DNA of 64,000 nt from Teredinibacter sp. KSP-S5-2. Lineage in GTDB: Bacteria > Pseudomonadota > Gammaproteobacteria > Pseudomonadales > Cellvibrionaceae. How positions within the stretch are numbered: the stretch's first letter is position 1; each line of letters opens with the position of its first letter. The position numbers and the translations under genes are program-made. The stretch covers positions 4,741,001 to 4,805,000 of the forward strand of contig NZ_CP120416.1 in NCBI RefSeq assembly GCF_032773895.1, given 5' to 3'. Below are positions 26,383 to 34,591 of this stretch, piece by piece. The notes beneath the pieces were generated by a model. That model was not told the origin of the DNA. It saw only the letters and a program-made list of their open reading frames with translations, and searched no databases.

Positions 26383-27692
26383 CCGAGCCGAACGACAACG
26401 GGAAACAGCCAGAAGATACTCAGATTCAGGAAAGCGAAACCGCCAAACCTGTTGATGAAAAAGATAATCAGGCGAAAAAAGCTGTTGCACCATTAAAAAC
26501 AGAAACAGAAACAGAAACAGAAACAGAAACAGAAACAGAAACAGAAACAGAAACAGAAACAGAAACAGAAACAGAAACAGAAACAGAAACAGAAACAGAA
26601 ACAGAAACAGAAGCTAAACCTGCGGCAAAAAAAATTAAGGCGCCGGTGAAGAAAAAGCGTTTAGGGTTATGGTTAACACTGTTTGTTGTGGTTACGCTGG
26701 CAGGGGCAATTGGTTACGGCTATTACATCGGTCGAGAAATTCTTACCCAGCAGGAAAGCCAGATAACCGAGCTTAAACAACAGTTAAGCATTCAGTCTCA
26801 AGCAATCACTCAAGCAGAAAATGCGAGGCAGGCGTTACTGAGCGCCAATTCATCAAAGTATTCTGAAGTAAATGAGCGGCTCGCCAATACAGAGGCACGC
26901 CTTACAGCACAGAACAAACGATTATTGTCCATGTCGACCACGTCGCGTGAAGATTGGTTGTTGGCAGAGGCTGAATATCTGCTGAAATTAGCCAATCAAA
27001 GGGTCTTAATTGAGAGAAGCCCGGTTGGGGCAGAAGCATTACTCGCTGAAGCGGACAATATTTTAAAAGATTTGGATGATCCCGATTTATTTCCTTTACG
27101 TAAAGCCGTTGCTGCAGATCTGGCGAAACTTCGACTTACAGTAAAGATCGATGTGGAAGGTATTTTTCTTGATTTAGGTGCTCTTGCAGATGAGGTGGAT
27201 TCACTTTCTATGCATCCAACTCGACAAGACCTTATGGCAAGTATTGATGAGCCGGTTGAGGTGGAGACAAATACAGTTTCTAACGCTGATAGTGAAGAAA
27301 AAACATGGAAGCAGCGACTGCTGGCAAGTGTGAAAAATTTCTTTGCCAGTATGGATAAATATATTCGTGTGACTGAGCATGATGTTAAACCCGCACCGAT
27401 TCTTGCTCCCGAATCGAATGTATACCTTCGGCAAAATCTTATTTTAATGCTGGAGCGGGCTCAGCTGGCATTGCTCCGTGAACAGCCGACTATCTATGAC
27501 CGTTCACTGCAAAAAGCCGATCAGTGGTTGGCGAAGCATTATCCTCAATCACAAAAAGTGAAGCAGTTTCGTGCTGAATTAGCCCGTTTAAAAAACAAAG
27601 ATATTGTTCAAGCGCTGCCGGATATTACGCCGTCGTTAGAAATGCTGCACGGCTACATTGAGCAACTGCATCAATTAAAAGGGGAGCAATAG
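26379..27692 (+). CDS. hemX: HemX-family membrane protein with TE dipeptide repeat
   Basis: 437 residues. A charged, cytoplasmic N-terminus holds 19 consecutive Thr-Glu pairs (residues 41-78), then a Lys-rich patch and one membrane helix near 95-115. The periplasmic part (about 120-437) has a coiled coil (SQITELKQQLS) and the HemX-type helical domain with LLAEAEYLLKLANQRV. Although once called uroporphyrin-III methyltransferase, proteobacterial HemX lacks that catalytic domain; its role in haem synthesis is unclear. It overlaps hemD by 4 bases and hemY by one. The repeat is unlike the rest of the gene and is probably variable in length. Confidence 0.9.
   Translation: MTEPNDNGKQPEDTQIQESETAKPVDEKDNQAKKAVAPLKTETETETETETETETETETETETETETETETETETETEAKPAAKKIKAPVKKKRLGLWLTLFVVVTLAGAIGYGYYIGREILTQQESQITELKQQLSIQSQAITQAENARQALLSANSSKYSEVNERLANTEARLTAQNKRLLSMSTTSREDWLLAEAEYLLKLANQRVLIERSPVGAEALLAEADNILKDLDDPDLFPLRKAVAADLAKLRLTVKIDVEGIFLDLGALADEVDSLSMHPTRQDLMASIDEPVEVETNTVSNADSEEKTWKQRLLASVKNFFASMDKYIRVTEHDVKPAPILAPESNVYLRQNLILMLERAQLALLREQPTIYDRSLQKADQWLAKHYPQSQKVKQFRAELARLKNKDIVQALPDITPSLEMLHGYIEQLHQLKGEQ
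26499..26612. repeat. Hexanucleotide tandem repeat, 19 perfect copies
   Basis: The unit ACAGAA is repeated 19 times without a mismatch (114 bases), inside hemX. Each unit adds Thr-Glu, so gain or loss of units keeps the frame and only changes linker length. The perfect copies suggest recent slippage-driven expansion. Confidence 0.98.
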
Positions 27693-28903
27693 TGAAACGA
27701 TTTTTGCTCTACGCCTGCTTATGGTTGGTTTTGGGTGCGCTTGCTATAGAGTTGATTAAGCATGATCAAGGCTACGTTATTATCAGTTATGGCAGTAAAA
27801 CCATTGATATGAGTTTGGTGTTATTGCTGTTTTTAGTGTTGATTGCTTCCGTGTGTTTTTATTATTTGCTCAAATGGGGGCGGAAACTATTTATCCTAGT
27901 TGATGACAGTATTTCCTGGGTTGCGCTTAGCCGCAGTAATGCTGCGCACAAACGAACGCACTCCGGACTTATTCATTTTATTGAAGGTAACTGGCAGGCT
28001 GCACGAAGAGATTTGTTAAAGGCTGCCAGGAAAGTCGATAACCCGATTATTCATTATCTTGCGGCAGCGCGAAGTGCCTACGAGTTAGGTGATACTGAAC
28101 AGACGCGCTTGCTGCTGCGAGAGGCGGAAGAAGTTGCGCCAGAAAATGAGCTGGCCATTGCGCTGAGTCAGGCCCGCATTCATTTATTGGATCATAAACC
28201 GGAGCAGGCCTTAGCCATACTTAAGCGTGCTCAACAACTGTTGCCCAAGCACCCCGTTATTTTAGGTTTGTTAAAGCAGGTGTATTGGGAATTAAAAGAG
28301 TGGCCAGCTCTTATTGATCTTTTGCCGGGCTTACGTGCTCACCCGCAAATTTCCGACACGGAGCAACGGCAATTCGAAAAACAGCTTTTCTCCGAATATA
28401 TCACTGCATTGGTAATACGTTTTAAGCAGCAGCATATGAGCGTATTAAAAACACAGGATGCATTGAAGAAAGCCTGGCAAAAGGTGCCTAAGTACTTACA
28501 AAGCGACAGCGACTTAGTGACTATTTATGCCAGTCAGTTGGCGGAAGTGGAAGGGCATGAGCTGGCGGCTGAAGTCATACATCATTTCCTGCATAAGAAC
28601 TGGAATGATGAATTGATCAAAGTCTACGGCAATCTTCAACTGGCGGATAAAAAAGCTCAGCTTATCAAAGTGGAGAAATGGGTAAGAGAGCGTCCCGGTA
28701 ACCCCGACTTGCTATTGGCCGCAGCGCGAATTTCTAACCGAAATGAACTATGGGGTAAAGCCAAGGAATACTTCAAAGCTTCATTGTCGTTAAAAGAGCA
28801 GGCTTCTGCATATGCAGAATACGCCACGTTATTAGCTCAGTTGGGTGAGCATGAGCAGAGTACTGCCTTGTATAAAAAAGGATTGCTGGTCTTGTCCAAT
28901 TAG
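27692..28903 (+). CDS. hemY: HemY-family membrane TPR protein
   Basis: 403 residues from a GTG whose G is the last base of the hemX TAG. Two membrane helices (about 3-20 and 40-62) are followed by the HemY N-terminal region (RSNAAHKRTHSGLIHFIEGNW) and TPR-like helical repeats to the end. In proteobacteria this HemY belongs to haem synthesis operons but its biochemical role is unsettled; it is not the Bacillus protoporphyrinogen oxidase of the same name. It is last in the hemCDXY run and its end overlaps the convergent pspF by 4 bases. Confidence 0.92.
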   Translation: MKRFLLYACLWLVLGALAIELIKHDQGYVIISYGSKTIDMSLVLLLFLVLIASVCFYYLLKWGRKLFILVDDSISWVALSRSNAAHKRTHSGLIHFIEGNWQAARRDLLKAARKVDNPIIHYLAAARSAYELGDTEQTRLLLREAEEVAPENELAIALSQARIHLLDHKPEQALAILKRAQQLLPKHPVILGLLKQVYWELKEWPALIDLLPGLRAHPQISDTEQRQFEKQLFSEYITALVIRFKQQHMSVLKTQDALKKAWQKVPKYLQSDSDLVTIYASQLAEVEGHELAAEVIHHFLHKNWNDELIKVYGNLQLADKKAQLIKVEKWVRERPGNPDLLLAAARISNRNELWGKAKEYFKASLSLKEQASAYAEYATLLAQLGEHEQSTALYKKGLLVLSN

Positions 28904-29934
28904 TCGTCTGTATTGGCGGGTGTGTTGTTTATCTGATTTCGTTTTCTCCAGATCGCGCGAAACTGGTCGTAGCTTAAAGACAGTGCTGCGGCCGCCTTTC
29001 CCTGATGATTGCGACACTTTTTCATCGCTTTCTCAAGTTGTTCCAACTCCCAACGAAGCCTTAGTGTTTTAAAATCCTTGAGGCTATTTGTTTCTTCTTT
29101 ATCTTCTGAGCTGGTCTTGGGAGTGTTTGGTGTATTTTTATGCTGATCGGTATCCCAGGGAGAAGCAAAAGGATCAATGATGATTTCCTCTACTTCTTGT
29201 GTTGGTGTTCCCCAGCGAAACAATGAGCGTTCAATAGCATTTTTTAGTTCGCGCACATTGCCCGGCCAACTGTAATTAATAAGTGTGCTTTTTGCTCGTT
29301 CGCTAAACCCGGGGAAATACTCCCAAGACAATTGTGAAACAAAGCTTAAAGCAAAGTGTTCGGCTAATAGCAGGACGTCAGTATCTCTGTTTCTCAATGG
29401 GGGGACATGAACTACGTCGAAGGCAAGCCTATCCAGCAGGTCATGTCTGAATTCGTTGTTGTTCGCCATGGATTGGATATCTGCGTGAGTGGCGGCGACG
29501 ATTCTGCCGTTGGTATGCAATACCTTGTTACCACCAATGCGTTCAAACTCTCCATACTCTAAAACTCTTAGGAGCTTTTCCTGTACACGCAGAGAAAGAG
29601 TTGCGATTTCGTCCAGAAACAGGGTGCCTGATTGCACGCGTTCGAAATAACCTTCGTGACTCTTCTGAGCGCCGGTAAAGGCACCGGCTTCGTGTCCGAA
29701 AAGACTGGACTCGACCAATGATTCGGTCAAAGCGGCGCAATTTAACTTGAGAAACGGTTCTTCCCATCGTGGTGAGAGAAAGTGCATGCGCTCGGCGATT
29801 AGTTCTTTACCGCTGCCGCGCTCACCGAGAATGAGGACCGGGCGATCCAATTCGGCCAGTTGCGATGCGTGGGACAGGCAGTCGAGATAAGGGGTGCTTT
29901 GGCCAAAAACTTGGGTTTTGGAGTAAATAGGCAT
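28900..29934 (-). CDS. pspF: Phage-shock transcriptional activator PspF
   Basis: 344 residues from the ATG at 29934 (MPIYSKTQVFGQS); the longer frame adds 22 residues that run into the control region. It is a sigma-54 activator with only an AAA+ domain and a DNA-binding tail: Walker A GERGSGKE at 37-44, the sigma-54 contact loop GAFTGA at 84-89, and SWPGNVREL. The C-terminal Fis-type helix-turn-helix contains GKAAAALSLSYDQFRAIWRK. As in E. coli it has no N-terminal sensor domain; PspA binding would keep it inactive until envelope stress. It diverges from pspA. Confidence 0.93.
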   Translation of the reverse strand: MPIYSKTQVFGQSTPYLDCLSHASQLAELDRPVLILGERGSGKELIAERMHFLSPRWEEPFLKLNCAALTESLVESSLFGHEAGAFTGAQKSHEGYFERVQSGTLFLDEIATLSLRVQEKLLRVLEYGEFERIGGNKVLHTNGRIVAATHADIQSMANNNEFRHDLLDRLAFDVVHVPPLRNRDTDVLLLAEHFALSFVSQLSWEYFPGFSERAKSTLINYSWPGNVRELKNAIERSLFRWGTPTQEVEEIIIDPFASPWDTDQHKNTPNTPKTSSEDKEETNSLKDFKTLRLRWELEQLEKAMKKCRNHQGKAAAALSLSYDQFRAIWRKRNQINNTPANTDD

Positions 29935-29975
29935 GGTGTATTTGGCCGCATTTGGTGAAATATTTGGTGTATAAA

Positions 29976-29987
29976 ACCATTGATGGT
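29976..29987. promoter_or_regulatory. Dyad upstream of pspA, possible PspF site
   Basis: ACCAT-TG-ATGGT is a 5+5 base dyad about 19 bases from the stronger dyad at 29993-30007. E. coli PspF binds two adjacent sites upstream of pspA, and this spacing and order would fit. Binding here is inferred. Confidence 0.4.
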
Positions 29988-29992
29988 GTATG

Positions 29993-30007
29993 AAAATCAA
30001 TGATTTT
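29993..30007. promoter_or_regulatory. Strong dyad upstream of pspA, probable PspF enhancer
   Basis: AAAATCA-A-TGATTTT is a perfect 7+7 base dyad centred at 30000, about 45 bases upstream of the sigma-54 -24 element and about 66 bases before the start codon of pspF. That position would let it activate pspA and also repress pspF, as PspF does in E. coli. A related sequence, AATCAATGGATT, occurs at 30024-30035. Confidence 0.5.
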
Positions 30008-30042
30008 ATGAAAAACCCATAAAAATCAATGGATTAAATATT

Positions 30043-30058
30043 TGGCACGGTTTCTGAT
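30043..30058 (+). promoter_or_regulatory. Sigma-54 promoter of the psp operon
   Basis: TGGCACGGTTTCTGAT has the conserved GG at -24, CACG after it, and GA exactly 10 bases later at the -12 position. The E. coli pspA promoter has the same TTGGCACG start and also deviates from GC at -12. The next gene, 80 bases downstream, is pspA and the divergent gene is PspF, which makes this a firm prediction. Confidence 0.75.
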
Positions 30059-30137
30059 AAGTATTGGGTATTAGCAATCTAAACCGTAACCAAAGGACAT
30101 TGATGCGTGAGCATCAGCAATAGAGGATCCAAAGACC

Positions 30138-30815
30138 ATGGGTATTTTTTCAAGATTTAGCGACATTGTTCAGGCAAATATCAACGCTATGTTGGATAGA
30201 GCGGAAGATCCGCAAAAAATGATTCGATTGATGATTCAGGAGATGGAAGAAACCTTGATTGAGGTGCGCAGCTCCTGTGCCCGAGTCATCGCTGACCAGA
30301 AAACCACGCAAAGACGTCTTGTTAATATGAAAGATGAGGCGCAAAAGTGGGAAGAAAAGGCCAAACTTGCTATAACCAAGGGAAGAGAGGATCTGGCTAG
30401 AGCGGCATTACTGGAGAAACAGTCGATAATAGACGAAGTAGATTTGGTTTCTCAGGAGTTGGACGGCCTTGATGCCCATCTGGACAAATTGGATACAGAA
30501 ATAGGTCAGCTGCAAGCGAAGCTCAATGATGCCAAAGCGAAAGAGAAAGCAATCAAGATGCGTGAGCAAACGGTTCAGGCACGTTTAAAAACCAAGCGTC
30601 AGCATGAGCGTTGCAAAGTTGAAGATGCGTTTGCAAAATTTGAGCAATACGAGCGTCGTATGGATTTAATGGAAAGCGAAGCGGATGCAATGGATGTTGG
30701 CAGAACTGCGGATCAAACCTTGAAGCAGCAATTTGCTGAGTTGGAAAATGACGAGAAGATTAATAGCGAATTAAATCGACTTAAAGCAGATTTATCAGAT
30801 ACTAAAAATACATAA
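30138..30815 (+). CDS. pspA: Phage-shock protein A
   Basis: 225 residues, close to E. coli PspA (222). It starts MGIFSRFSDIVQANINAML with the amphipathic helix and KMIRLMIQEMEETL, and is almost wholly coiled coil (IM30/PspA/Vipp1 family, an ESCRT-III relative). PspA holds PspF inactive at rest and supports the inner membrane under stress. It follows a sigma-54 promoter and is first in the pspABC operon; pspB starts 17 bases later. Confidence 0.97.
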   Translation: MGIFSRFSDIVQANINAMLDRAEDPQKMIRLMIQEMEETLIEVRSSCARVIADQKTTQRRLVNMKDEAQKWEEKAKLAITKGREDLARAALLEKQSIIDEVDLVSQELDGLDAHLDKLDTEIGQLQAKLNDAKAKEKAIKMREQTVQARLKTKRQHERCKVEDAFAKFEQYERRMDLMESEADAMDVGRTADQTLKQQFAELENDEKINSELNRLKADLSDTKNT

Positions 30816-30832
30816 GGATTTGGGAGCAGATT

Positions 30833-31084
30833 ATGACCATACCAGAATTTCTTTTTGTGCCTTCAATTCTGTTTATGATTTTTGTGGCACCTGCATGGGT
30901 TGTTTTGCATTACCGAAGTCGCCGGCGAGCGGAATCCAGTATTAGCGAGCATGAGCTTATGCAGTTGGAAGAGTTGCTTGCCAAGTTGGACAAAATGTCA
31001 GACAGGGTTGCAACGCTGGAAAAAATACTTGACGAGCGTTCCCCAAGTTGGCGAGCGCAAACCGGCACGGAGGGCGGGAAATAA
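30833..31084 (+). CDS. pspB: Phage-shock protein B
   Basis: 83 residues. One N-terminal membrane helix (FLFVPSILFMIFVAPAWVVL) is followed by a charged segment and a coiled coil, LEELLAKLDKMSDRVATLEKIL, the PspB layout. With PspC it senses envelope stress at the inner membrane and releases PspF from PspA. Its TAA shares an A with the pspC ATG (TAATG). Confidence 0.95.
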   Translation: MTIPEFLFVPSILFMIFVAPAWVVLHYRSRRRAESSISEHELMQLEELLAKLDKMSDRVATLEKILDERSPSWRAQTGTEGGK

Positions 31085-31554
31085 TGCGACACGAAAAACA
31101 TAGTAGTTATCATCGTTATAAGTCTTGGCAAGAGCGAAAACAGTGTGGCTATAAAAAAAATCTGTTTCGGAATAGTCGAGATGGAAAAATTGCGGGTGTC
31201 TGTGCGGGTTTGGCGGATCATCTGGGTGTTGATCATTGGGTAGTGCGTGTCGTTTTTGTCGCGTTTCTGATTATGGGTGGTCCTATTGTGTTCTGGGCAT
31301 ATATTATCGCCTGGATCGCAATAGCCAAGCGCCCTTTGAAATGGCAGCCTGATTTTGAGTATGACGAAGATCGACATCAGTATCGGGAGCGTAGTGTCTT
31401 TCGGAACTCGAAACCAGCAGCGGAACGCTTACGGACTGCGAGAAGTAGAATGGACTCAGTATCGGCTCGAGTGGAAACTCTGGAACGATATGTCACTTCC
31501 AGCCGTTACAATCTGGATAAGGAATTTGAGGAAATGGAAAGAGGGTCCACTTAG
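31084..31554 (+). CDS. pspC: Phage-shock protein C
   Basis: 156 residues from the ATG overlapping the pspB stop. Residues about 28-90 are the PspC domain: LFRNSRDGKIAGVCAGLADH, then the membrane helix region VVFVAFLIMGGPIVFWAYIIAW. A basic and later coiled-coil C-terminus (SVSARVETLERYV) follows and is somewhat longer than in E. coli PspC (119). It works with PspB in stress sensing. Confidence 0.95.
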   Translation: MRHEKHSSYHRYKSWQERKQCGYKKNLFRNSRDGKIAGVCAGLADHLGVDHWVVRVVFVAFLIMGGPIVFWAYIIAWIAIAKRPLKWQPDFEYDEDRHQYRERSVFRNSKPAAERLRTARSRMDSVSARVETLERYVTSSRYNLDKEFEEMERGST

Positions 31555-31664
31555 ATTCTTCTTTGAGGTGGGGTTATTTGTAAATAGATTAAGTAACCCT
31601 GCCGTTAGCTGTTTATCTTTATCTTGTGATAGCTGCTTGTTCACATAAAATAAGGATGGAGGAT

Positions 31665-31889
31665 ATGAACAGAAAACAATTATCTAAAGCGTTATGTTAT
31701 TTGTTTTTTTACCCTATGTACCATGTGTTTGTGATTTTTTCGATTACCCTGCTTCTTACTCCCGCTTTGGAGTGGACGTTCCATCAAGGAAAATCATTTT
31801 TACTTGTTAATAGTATGATTATTGTAACGCTGTGGTATGTGGTGCATTTGGACGAGCTTATTTACATTTTTCGTAAAAAGGAAAGTTAA
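31665..31889 (+). CDS. Unrecognised small two-helix membrane protein downstream of pspC
   Basis: 74 residues from an ATG with a clear AAGGATGGAGG ribosome site. Two hydrophobic segments (about 10-30, LFFYPMYHVFVIFSITLLL, and 44-62) predict two membrane helices, followed by a short basic tail RKKES. It starts 110 bases after pspC on the same strand. I do not recognise the family; it is not similar to PspD by eye. Position suggests a part in envelope stress, but a separate transcript is possible. An earlier in-frame ATG at 31626 has no such ribosome site. Confidence 0.65.
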   Translation: MNRKQLSKALCYLFFYPMYHVFVIFSITLLLTPALEWTFHQGKSFLLVNSMIIVTLWYVVHLDELIYIFRKKES

Positions 31890-31959
31890 TAGCAAAAAGC
31901 CGCGATGCCGGCATATCTTTGATTGGTGAGACTGGTAGCTTCCTAATTGTTAAATTAAC

Positions 31960-33087
31960 TTATTGAGATACTCTGAACTCGCGAGGTGTCATTCCTTTAA
32001 CTAGCTTAAAATATTTATTGAAAACGGATTTACTATTAAACCCGGATGCCTCACATATTTCCAATACAGACAATTCATTTCCCTCAGGTGAGCTGAGTAA
32101 TTTTGATGCGTGTTGAATTCGGTATCCATTAACAAAATCATTGAAGTTTTTGGAGAAGTGTTCGTTAATGATTTTTGATGCCGTTTTCGTTGGTAATGAC
32201 GCTCGGCTAGCGAATGCATCAATGGTGATGTTTGGCTCAAGAAATACTTTCTGTTGCTCCATAAGGTTGATTAATCTAGACACCTGTTCCTCCGTGTAAG
32301 TGATCGATTTTACTGTGATCTCCTGCTTAGGCGGTTGGAGTTGTAAGAATTGAGATAGGTGGCGAAGAGAAAAATAAACCAGCCCTCCCAAACAAGCCAG
32401 CCAAATGGCATCAAACAGCATATTGATAGGTGTTCGAAGCGTTAGCCAAATTTCGGGTGATTGCTCGGATATATAAAGATAGGTGTAAGCGACAGGTGTG
32501 ACTAACCATCCCAGTCGTGTAACCACGAAACCAAAAACTAAAAATTGTAGCCAGGAAAAACCTGGTATAACCGTTGAGCTGAAATGCTCCAAAGAGAGCT
32601 GACGATATTTCTGTAGATATTTTAAACACACAAGTCCGTAGGTAAATCTCACGCATTGAGTGAAGACGAGTGAAATGTTGGTGAGCGTCTGAGGAGTGAG
32701 TTCCTCCATGAAATTGAACTGAGCGAGTATAAACAGAAAAAAAAGTATGGCTGGTGTTATGAGGTGGTAGAGCAAGTGTGATCGTAAAGCCGTGACAGGA
32801 TGAAAAAGCACACGTCTGACGCTCTCATAGAGGCATATACCTTCTACCCAGATCATCACGTTATAGCCATTTAATATGTATATCCATTTTCCTTGATGAG
32901 TTTCCTCCCAGGGGTAAATGACGGCAGTACAGAGATTAATTGCGCCCACCACCATAAAAATAGTGATATACCATCCTGATGAAGAATGCATTTTTCGGTT
33001 CGACAAGCTGTGGAGAGCAAAAATCATACAGAGGCAAGCGGAGCATAATACGATAATATCTTTTGCTCCAAACATGGATTCGTTCAC
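31960..33087 (-). CDS. AraC-family regulator with N-terminal membrane domain
   Basis: 375 residues. The first 250 residues are strongly hydrophobic, with about seven membrane helices (for example IIVLCSACLCMIFAL and WLTLRTPINMLFDAIWLACLG). The C-terminal 100 residues are an AraC helix-turn-helix domain with SVLEICEASGFNSKSVFNKYFK and GMTPREFRVS. Such proteins are membrane-bound one-component regulators, common in marine bacteria with polysaccharide or lipid-related targets. The neighbour, divergent by 185 bases, is a secreted esterase and is the likely target. The ligand cannot be read from sequence. Confidence 0.85.
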   Translation of the reverse strand: MNESMFGAKDIIVLCSACLCMIFALHSLSNRKMHSSSGWYITIFMVVGAINLCTAVIYPWEETHQGKWIYILNGYNVMIWVEGICLYESVRRVLFHPVTALRSHLLYHLITPAILFFLFILAQFNFMEELTPQTLTNISLVFTQCVRFTYGLVCLKYLQKYRQLSLEHFSSTVIPGFSWLQFLVFGFVVTRLGWLVTPVAYTYLYISEQSPEIWLTLRTPINMLFDAIWLACLGGLVYFSLRHLSQFLQLQPPKQEITVKSITYTEEQVSRLINLMEQQKVFLEPNITIDAFASRASLPTKTASKIINEHFSKNFNDFVNGYRIQHASKLLSSPEGNELSVLEICEASGFNSKSVFNKYFKLVKGMTPREFRVSQ

Positions 33088-33272
33088 TTGATAACCTTTA
33101 ACAATTCATTCAGTGGATATTTTTGGGTGATTCCAATCACTTTGTATGGGTATATATCCTATTTAACGTACTAATTTCGGTTTTTATCCGAATTACGGTC
33201 GATGGATCGGTCATGATACCCCAAGCTAACCGTATTCGAATGGTTGAGTTAACTGGTTGGGTAGAGAACTGA

Positions 33273-34352
33273 ATGTATAAAACAGTAAAAAATATATGGG
33301 TTAATTCTTGCAGTCTCTTTGGCCTGTTCTGTGTTGTGATTGTCTGCGAGTCTGCACAAGGAGGTACTGGACATAATTCTGTTGCTAAAGGCTACATTGA
33401 TCGTATCGTCGTTAAAGCGGATTCATTAGAAAATAACTTAGTCGGTGAAAATAATGAGAGGCAGGTTATTGTCTACCTGCCTCCATCCTATATTAAGAAT
33501 CAGCATAAACATTATCCAGTAGTTTACGTTTTACACGGTTTCGGGGGAAGTGCTGAAGCCTGGTTTGCTGCCGAACCTGGGAGCCCTCAGATTGACAAAA
33601 CGATGAATGCTTTAGTGTCTGAAGGCCTTGTTAACGAAATGATAGTGGTTGTGCCGGATACAAATTCACGACATCAGGGAACTTGGTATACCAATAACCC
33701 GATAACCGGTAATTGGGAAGACTTTATTACTAAAGACCTGCTTAACAAGATTGAGCAGCGTTATAGAGTTAAACGCGGTAAAGAAAGTCGCGGAATCATT
33801 GGCCACTCTATGGGCGGCTTTGGTGCGATAAAAATGTCATTAGAGCACTCACATCTATATAGTGCCGTTGTTTTTCTAAGCCCTGCTCCTCCGTTAGTCG
33901 CTCCGGGGTCTTCTGCTCTTGGGTGGGGTTTATATAAAAACCTTAAGCCGCAGATTGATAAGTACACGGGAAATCCTGGAGAGTTAACTGAGACCGCAAA
34001 TATCTTTATGTCTCTGGCGCATATTTTTATTCCGAGTAAGACAAATCCACCGAGTTTTATTTTACCTACACCGACAAAATCCGATTTTAAGGAAATGGAT
34101 GATTTCAATTTAACCGCTATGGCGAGTGCCTTAACAGATACGAAGAAATATAAACACATGGCGTTTAAATCTGAAATTGGTAGTCGTGAAGGGGTGAGTA
34201 ATGAGTTTGTTCATGTTATGAATATATTTGAACGTAAAGGGATGAATATTGAGTATCAGATATTTGATGGAGGACATACGGATCACTTGCAAGTCGGTAC
34301 TCGCGAATCTCTTATTTTTGTTAGTAGAAATCTAAATCATGAACTCAAATAG
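33273..34352 (+). CDS. Secreted esterase, PF00756 (esterase D / feruloyl-esterase-like)
   Basis: 359 residues. An N-terminal signal peptide (about 1-30) precedes an alpha/beta-hydrolase of the esterase D/antigen 85 group: YPVVYVLHGFGG, the nucleophile motif GHSMGGFGA with Ser179, and FDGGHTDHL carrying the catalytic histidine near the end. The substrate could be a phenolic or sugar ester, but this is not determined. It diverges from the membrane-bound AraC regulator, which probably controls it. Confidence 0.85.
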   Translation: MYKTVKNIWVNSCSLFGLFCVVIVCESAQGGTGHNSVAKGYIDRIVVKADSLENNLVGENNERQVIVYLPPSYIKNQHKHYPVVYVLHGFGGSAEAWFAAEPGSPQIDKTMNALVSEGLVNEMIVVVPDTNSRHQGTWYTNNPITGNWEDFITKDLLNKIEQRYRVKRGKESRGIIGHSMGGFGAIKMSLEHSHLYSAVVFLSPAPPLVAPGSSALGWGLYKNLKPQIDKYTGNPGELTETANIFMSLAHIFIPSKTNPPSFILPTPTKSDFKEMDDFNLTAMASALTDTKKYKHMAFKSEIGSREGVSNEFVHVMNIFERKGMNIEYQIFDGGHTDHLQVGTRESLIFVSRNLNHELK

Positions 34353-34529
34353 TCAGTTGAAAAATAAGATCACTAAAAGAATTGAGGGATCGTTCTCATT
34401 GGATGGGGTAAATACTATGGAGGTTGTATTTCAGGGATAGTATTTATAGGGATGCTTTATGTCAGAGGATGACTTGGGAGTAGTACCTCAAGGATTGAGT
34501 TTCCAATCGAGCTATATACGTTGGAGTAC

Positions 34530-34568
34530 AAATCGATTTGGTTTTGCGAGAGCATCCCAAATCGATTT
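34530..34568. repeat. 12-base perfect inverted repeat
   Basis: AAATCGATTTGG (34530-34541) faces CCAAATCGATTT (34557-34568) across 15 bases. Each arm also contains the palindrome AAATCGATTT. It lies about 180 bases after the esterase stop and 24 bases past the ubiD stop on the other strand. There is no T run on either side, so it is not a typical intrinsic terminator. Confidence 0.9.
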
Positions 34569-34591
34569 ATATCGAAGTGTCGCATATCGAC

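Noticed and set aside
26499-26612. Phase-variable on/off switch at the hemX repeat
   Set aside because: The unit is 6 bases, so copy-number change cannot shift the frame; only length variation is expected.
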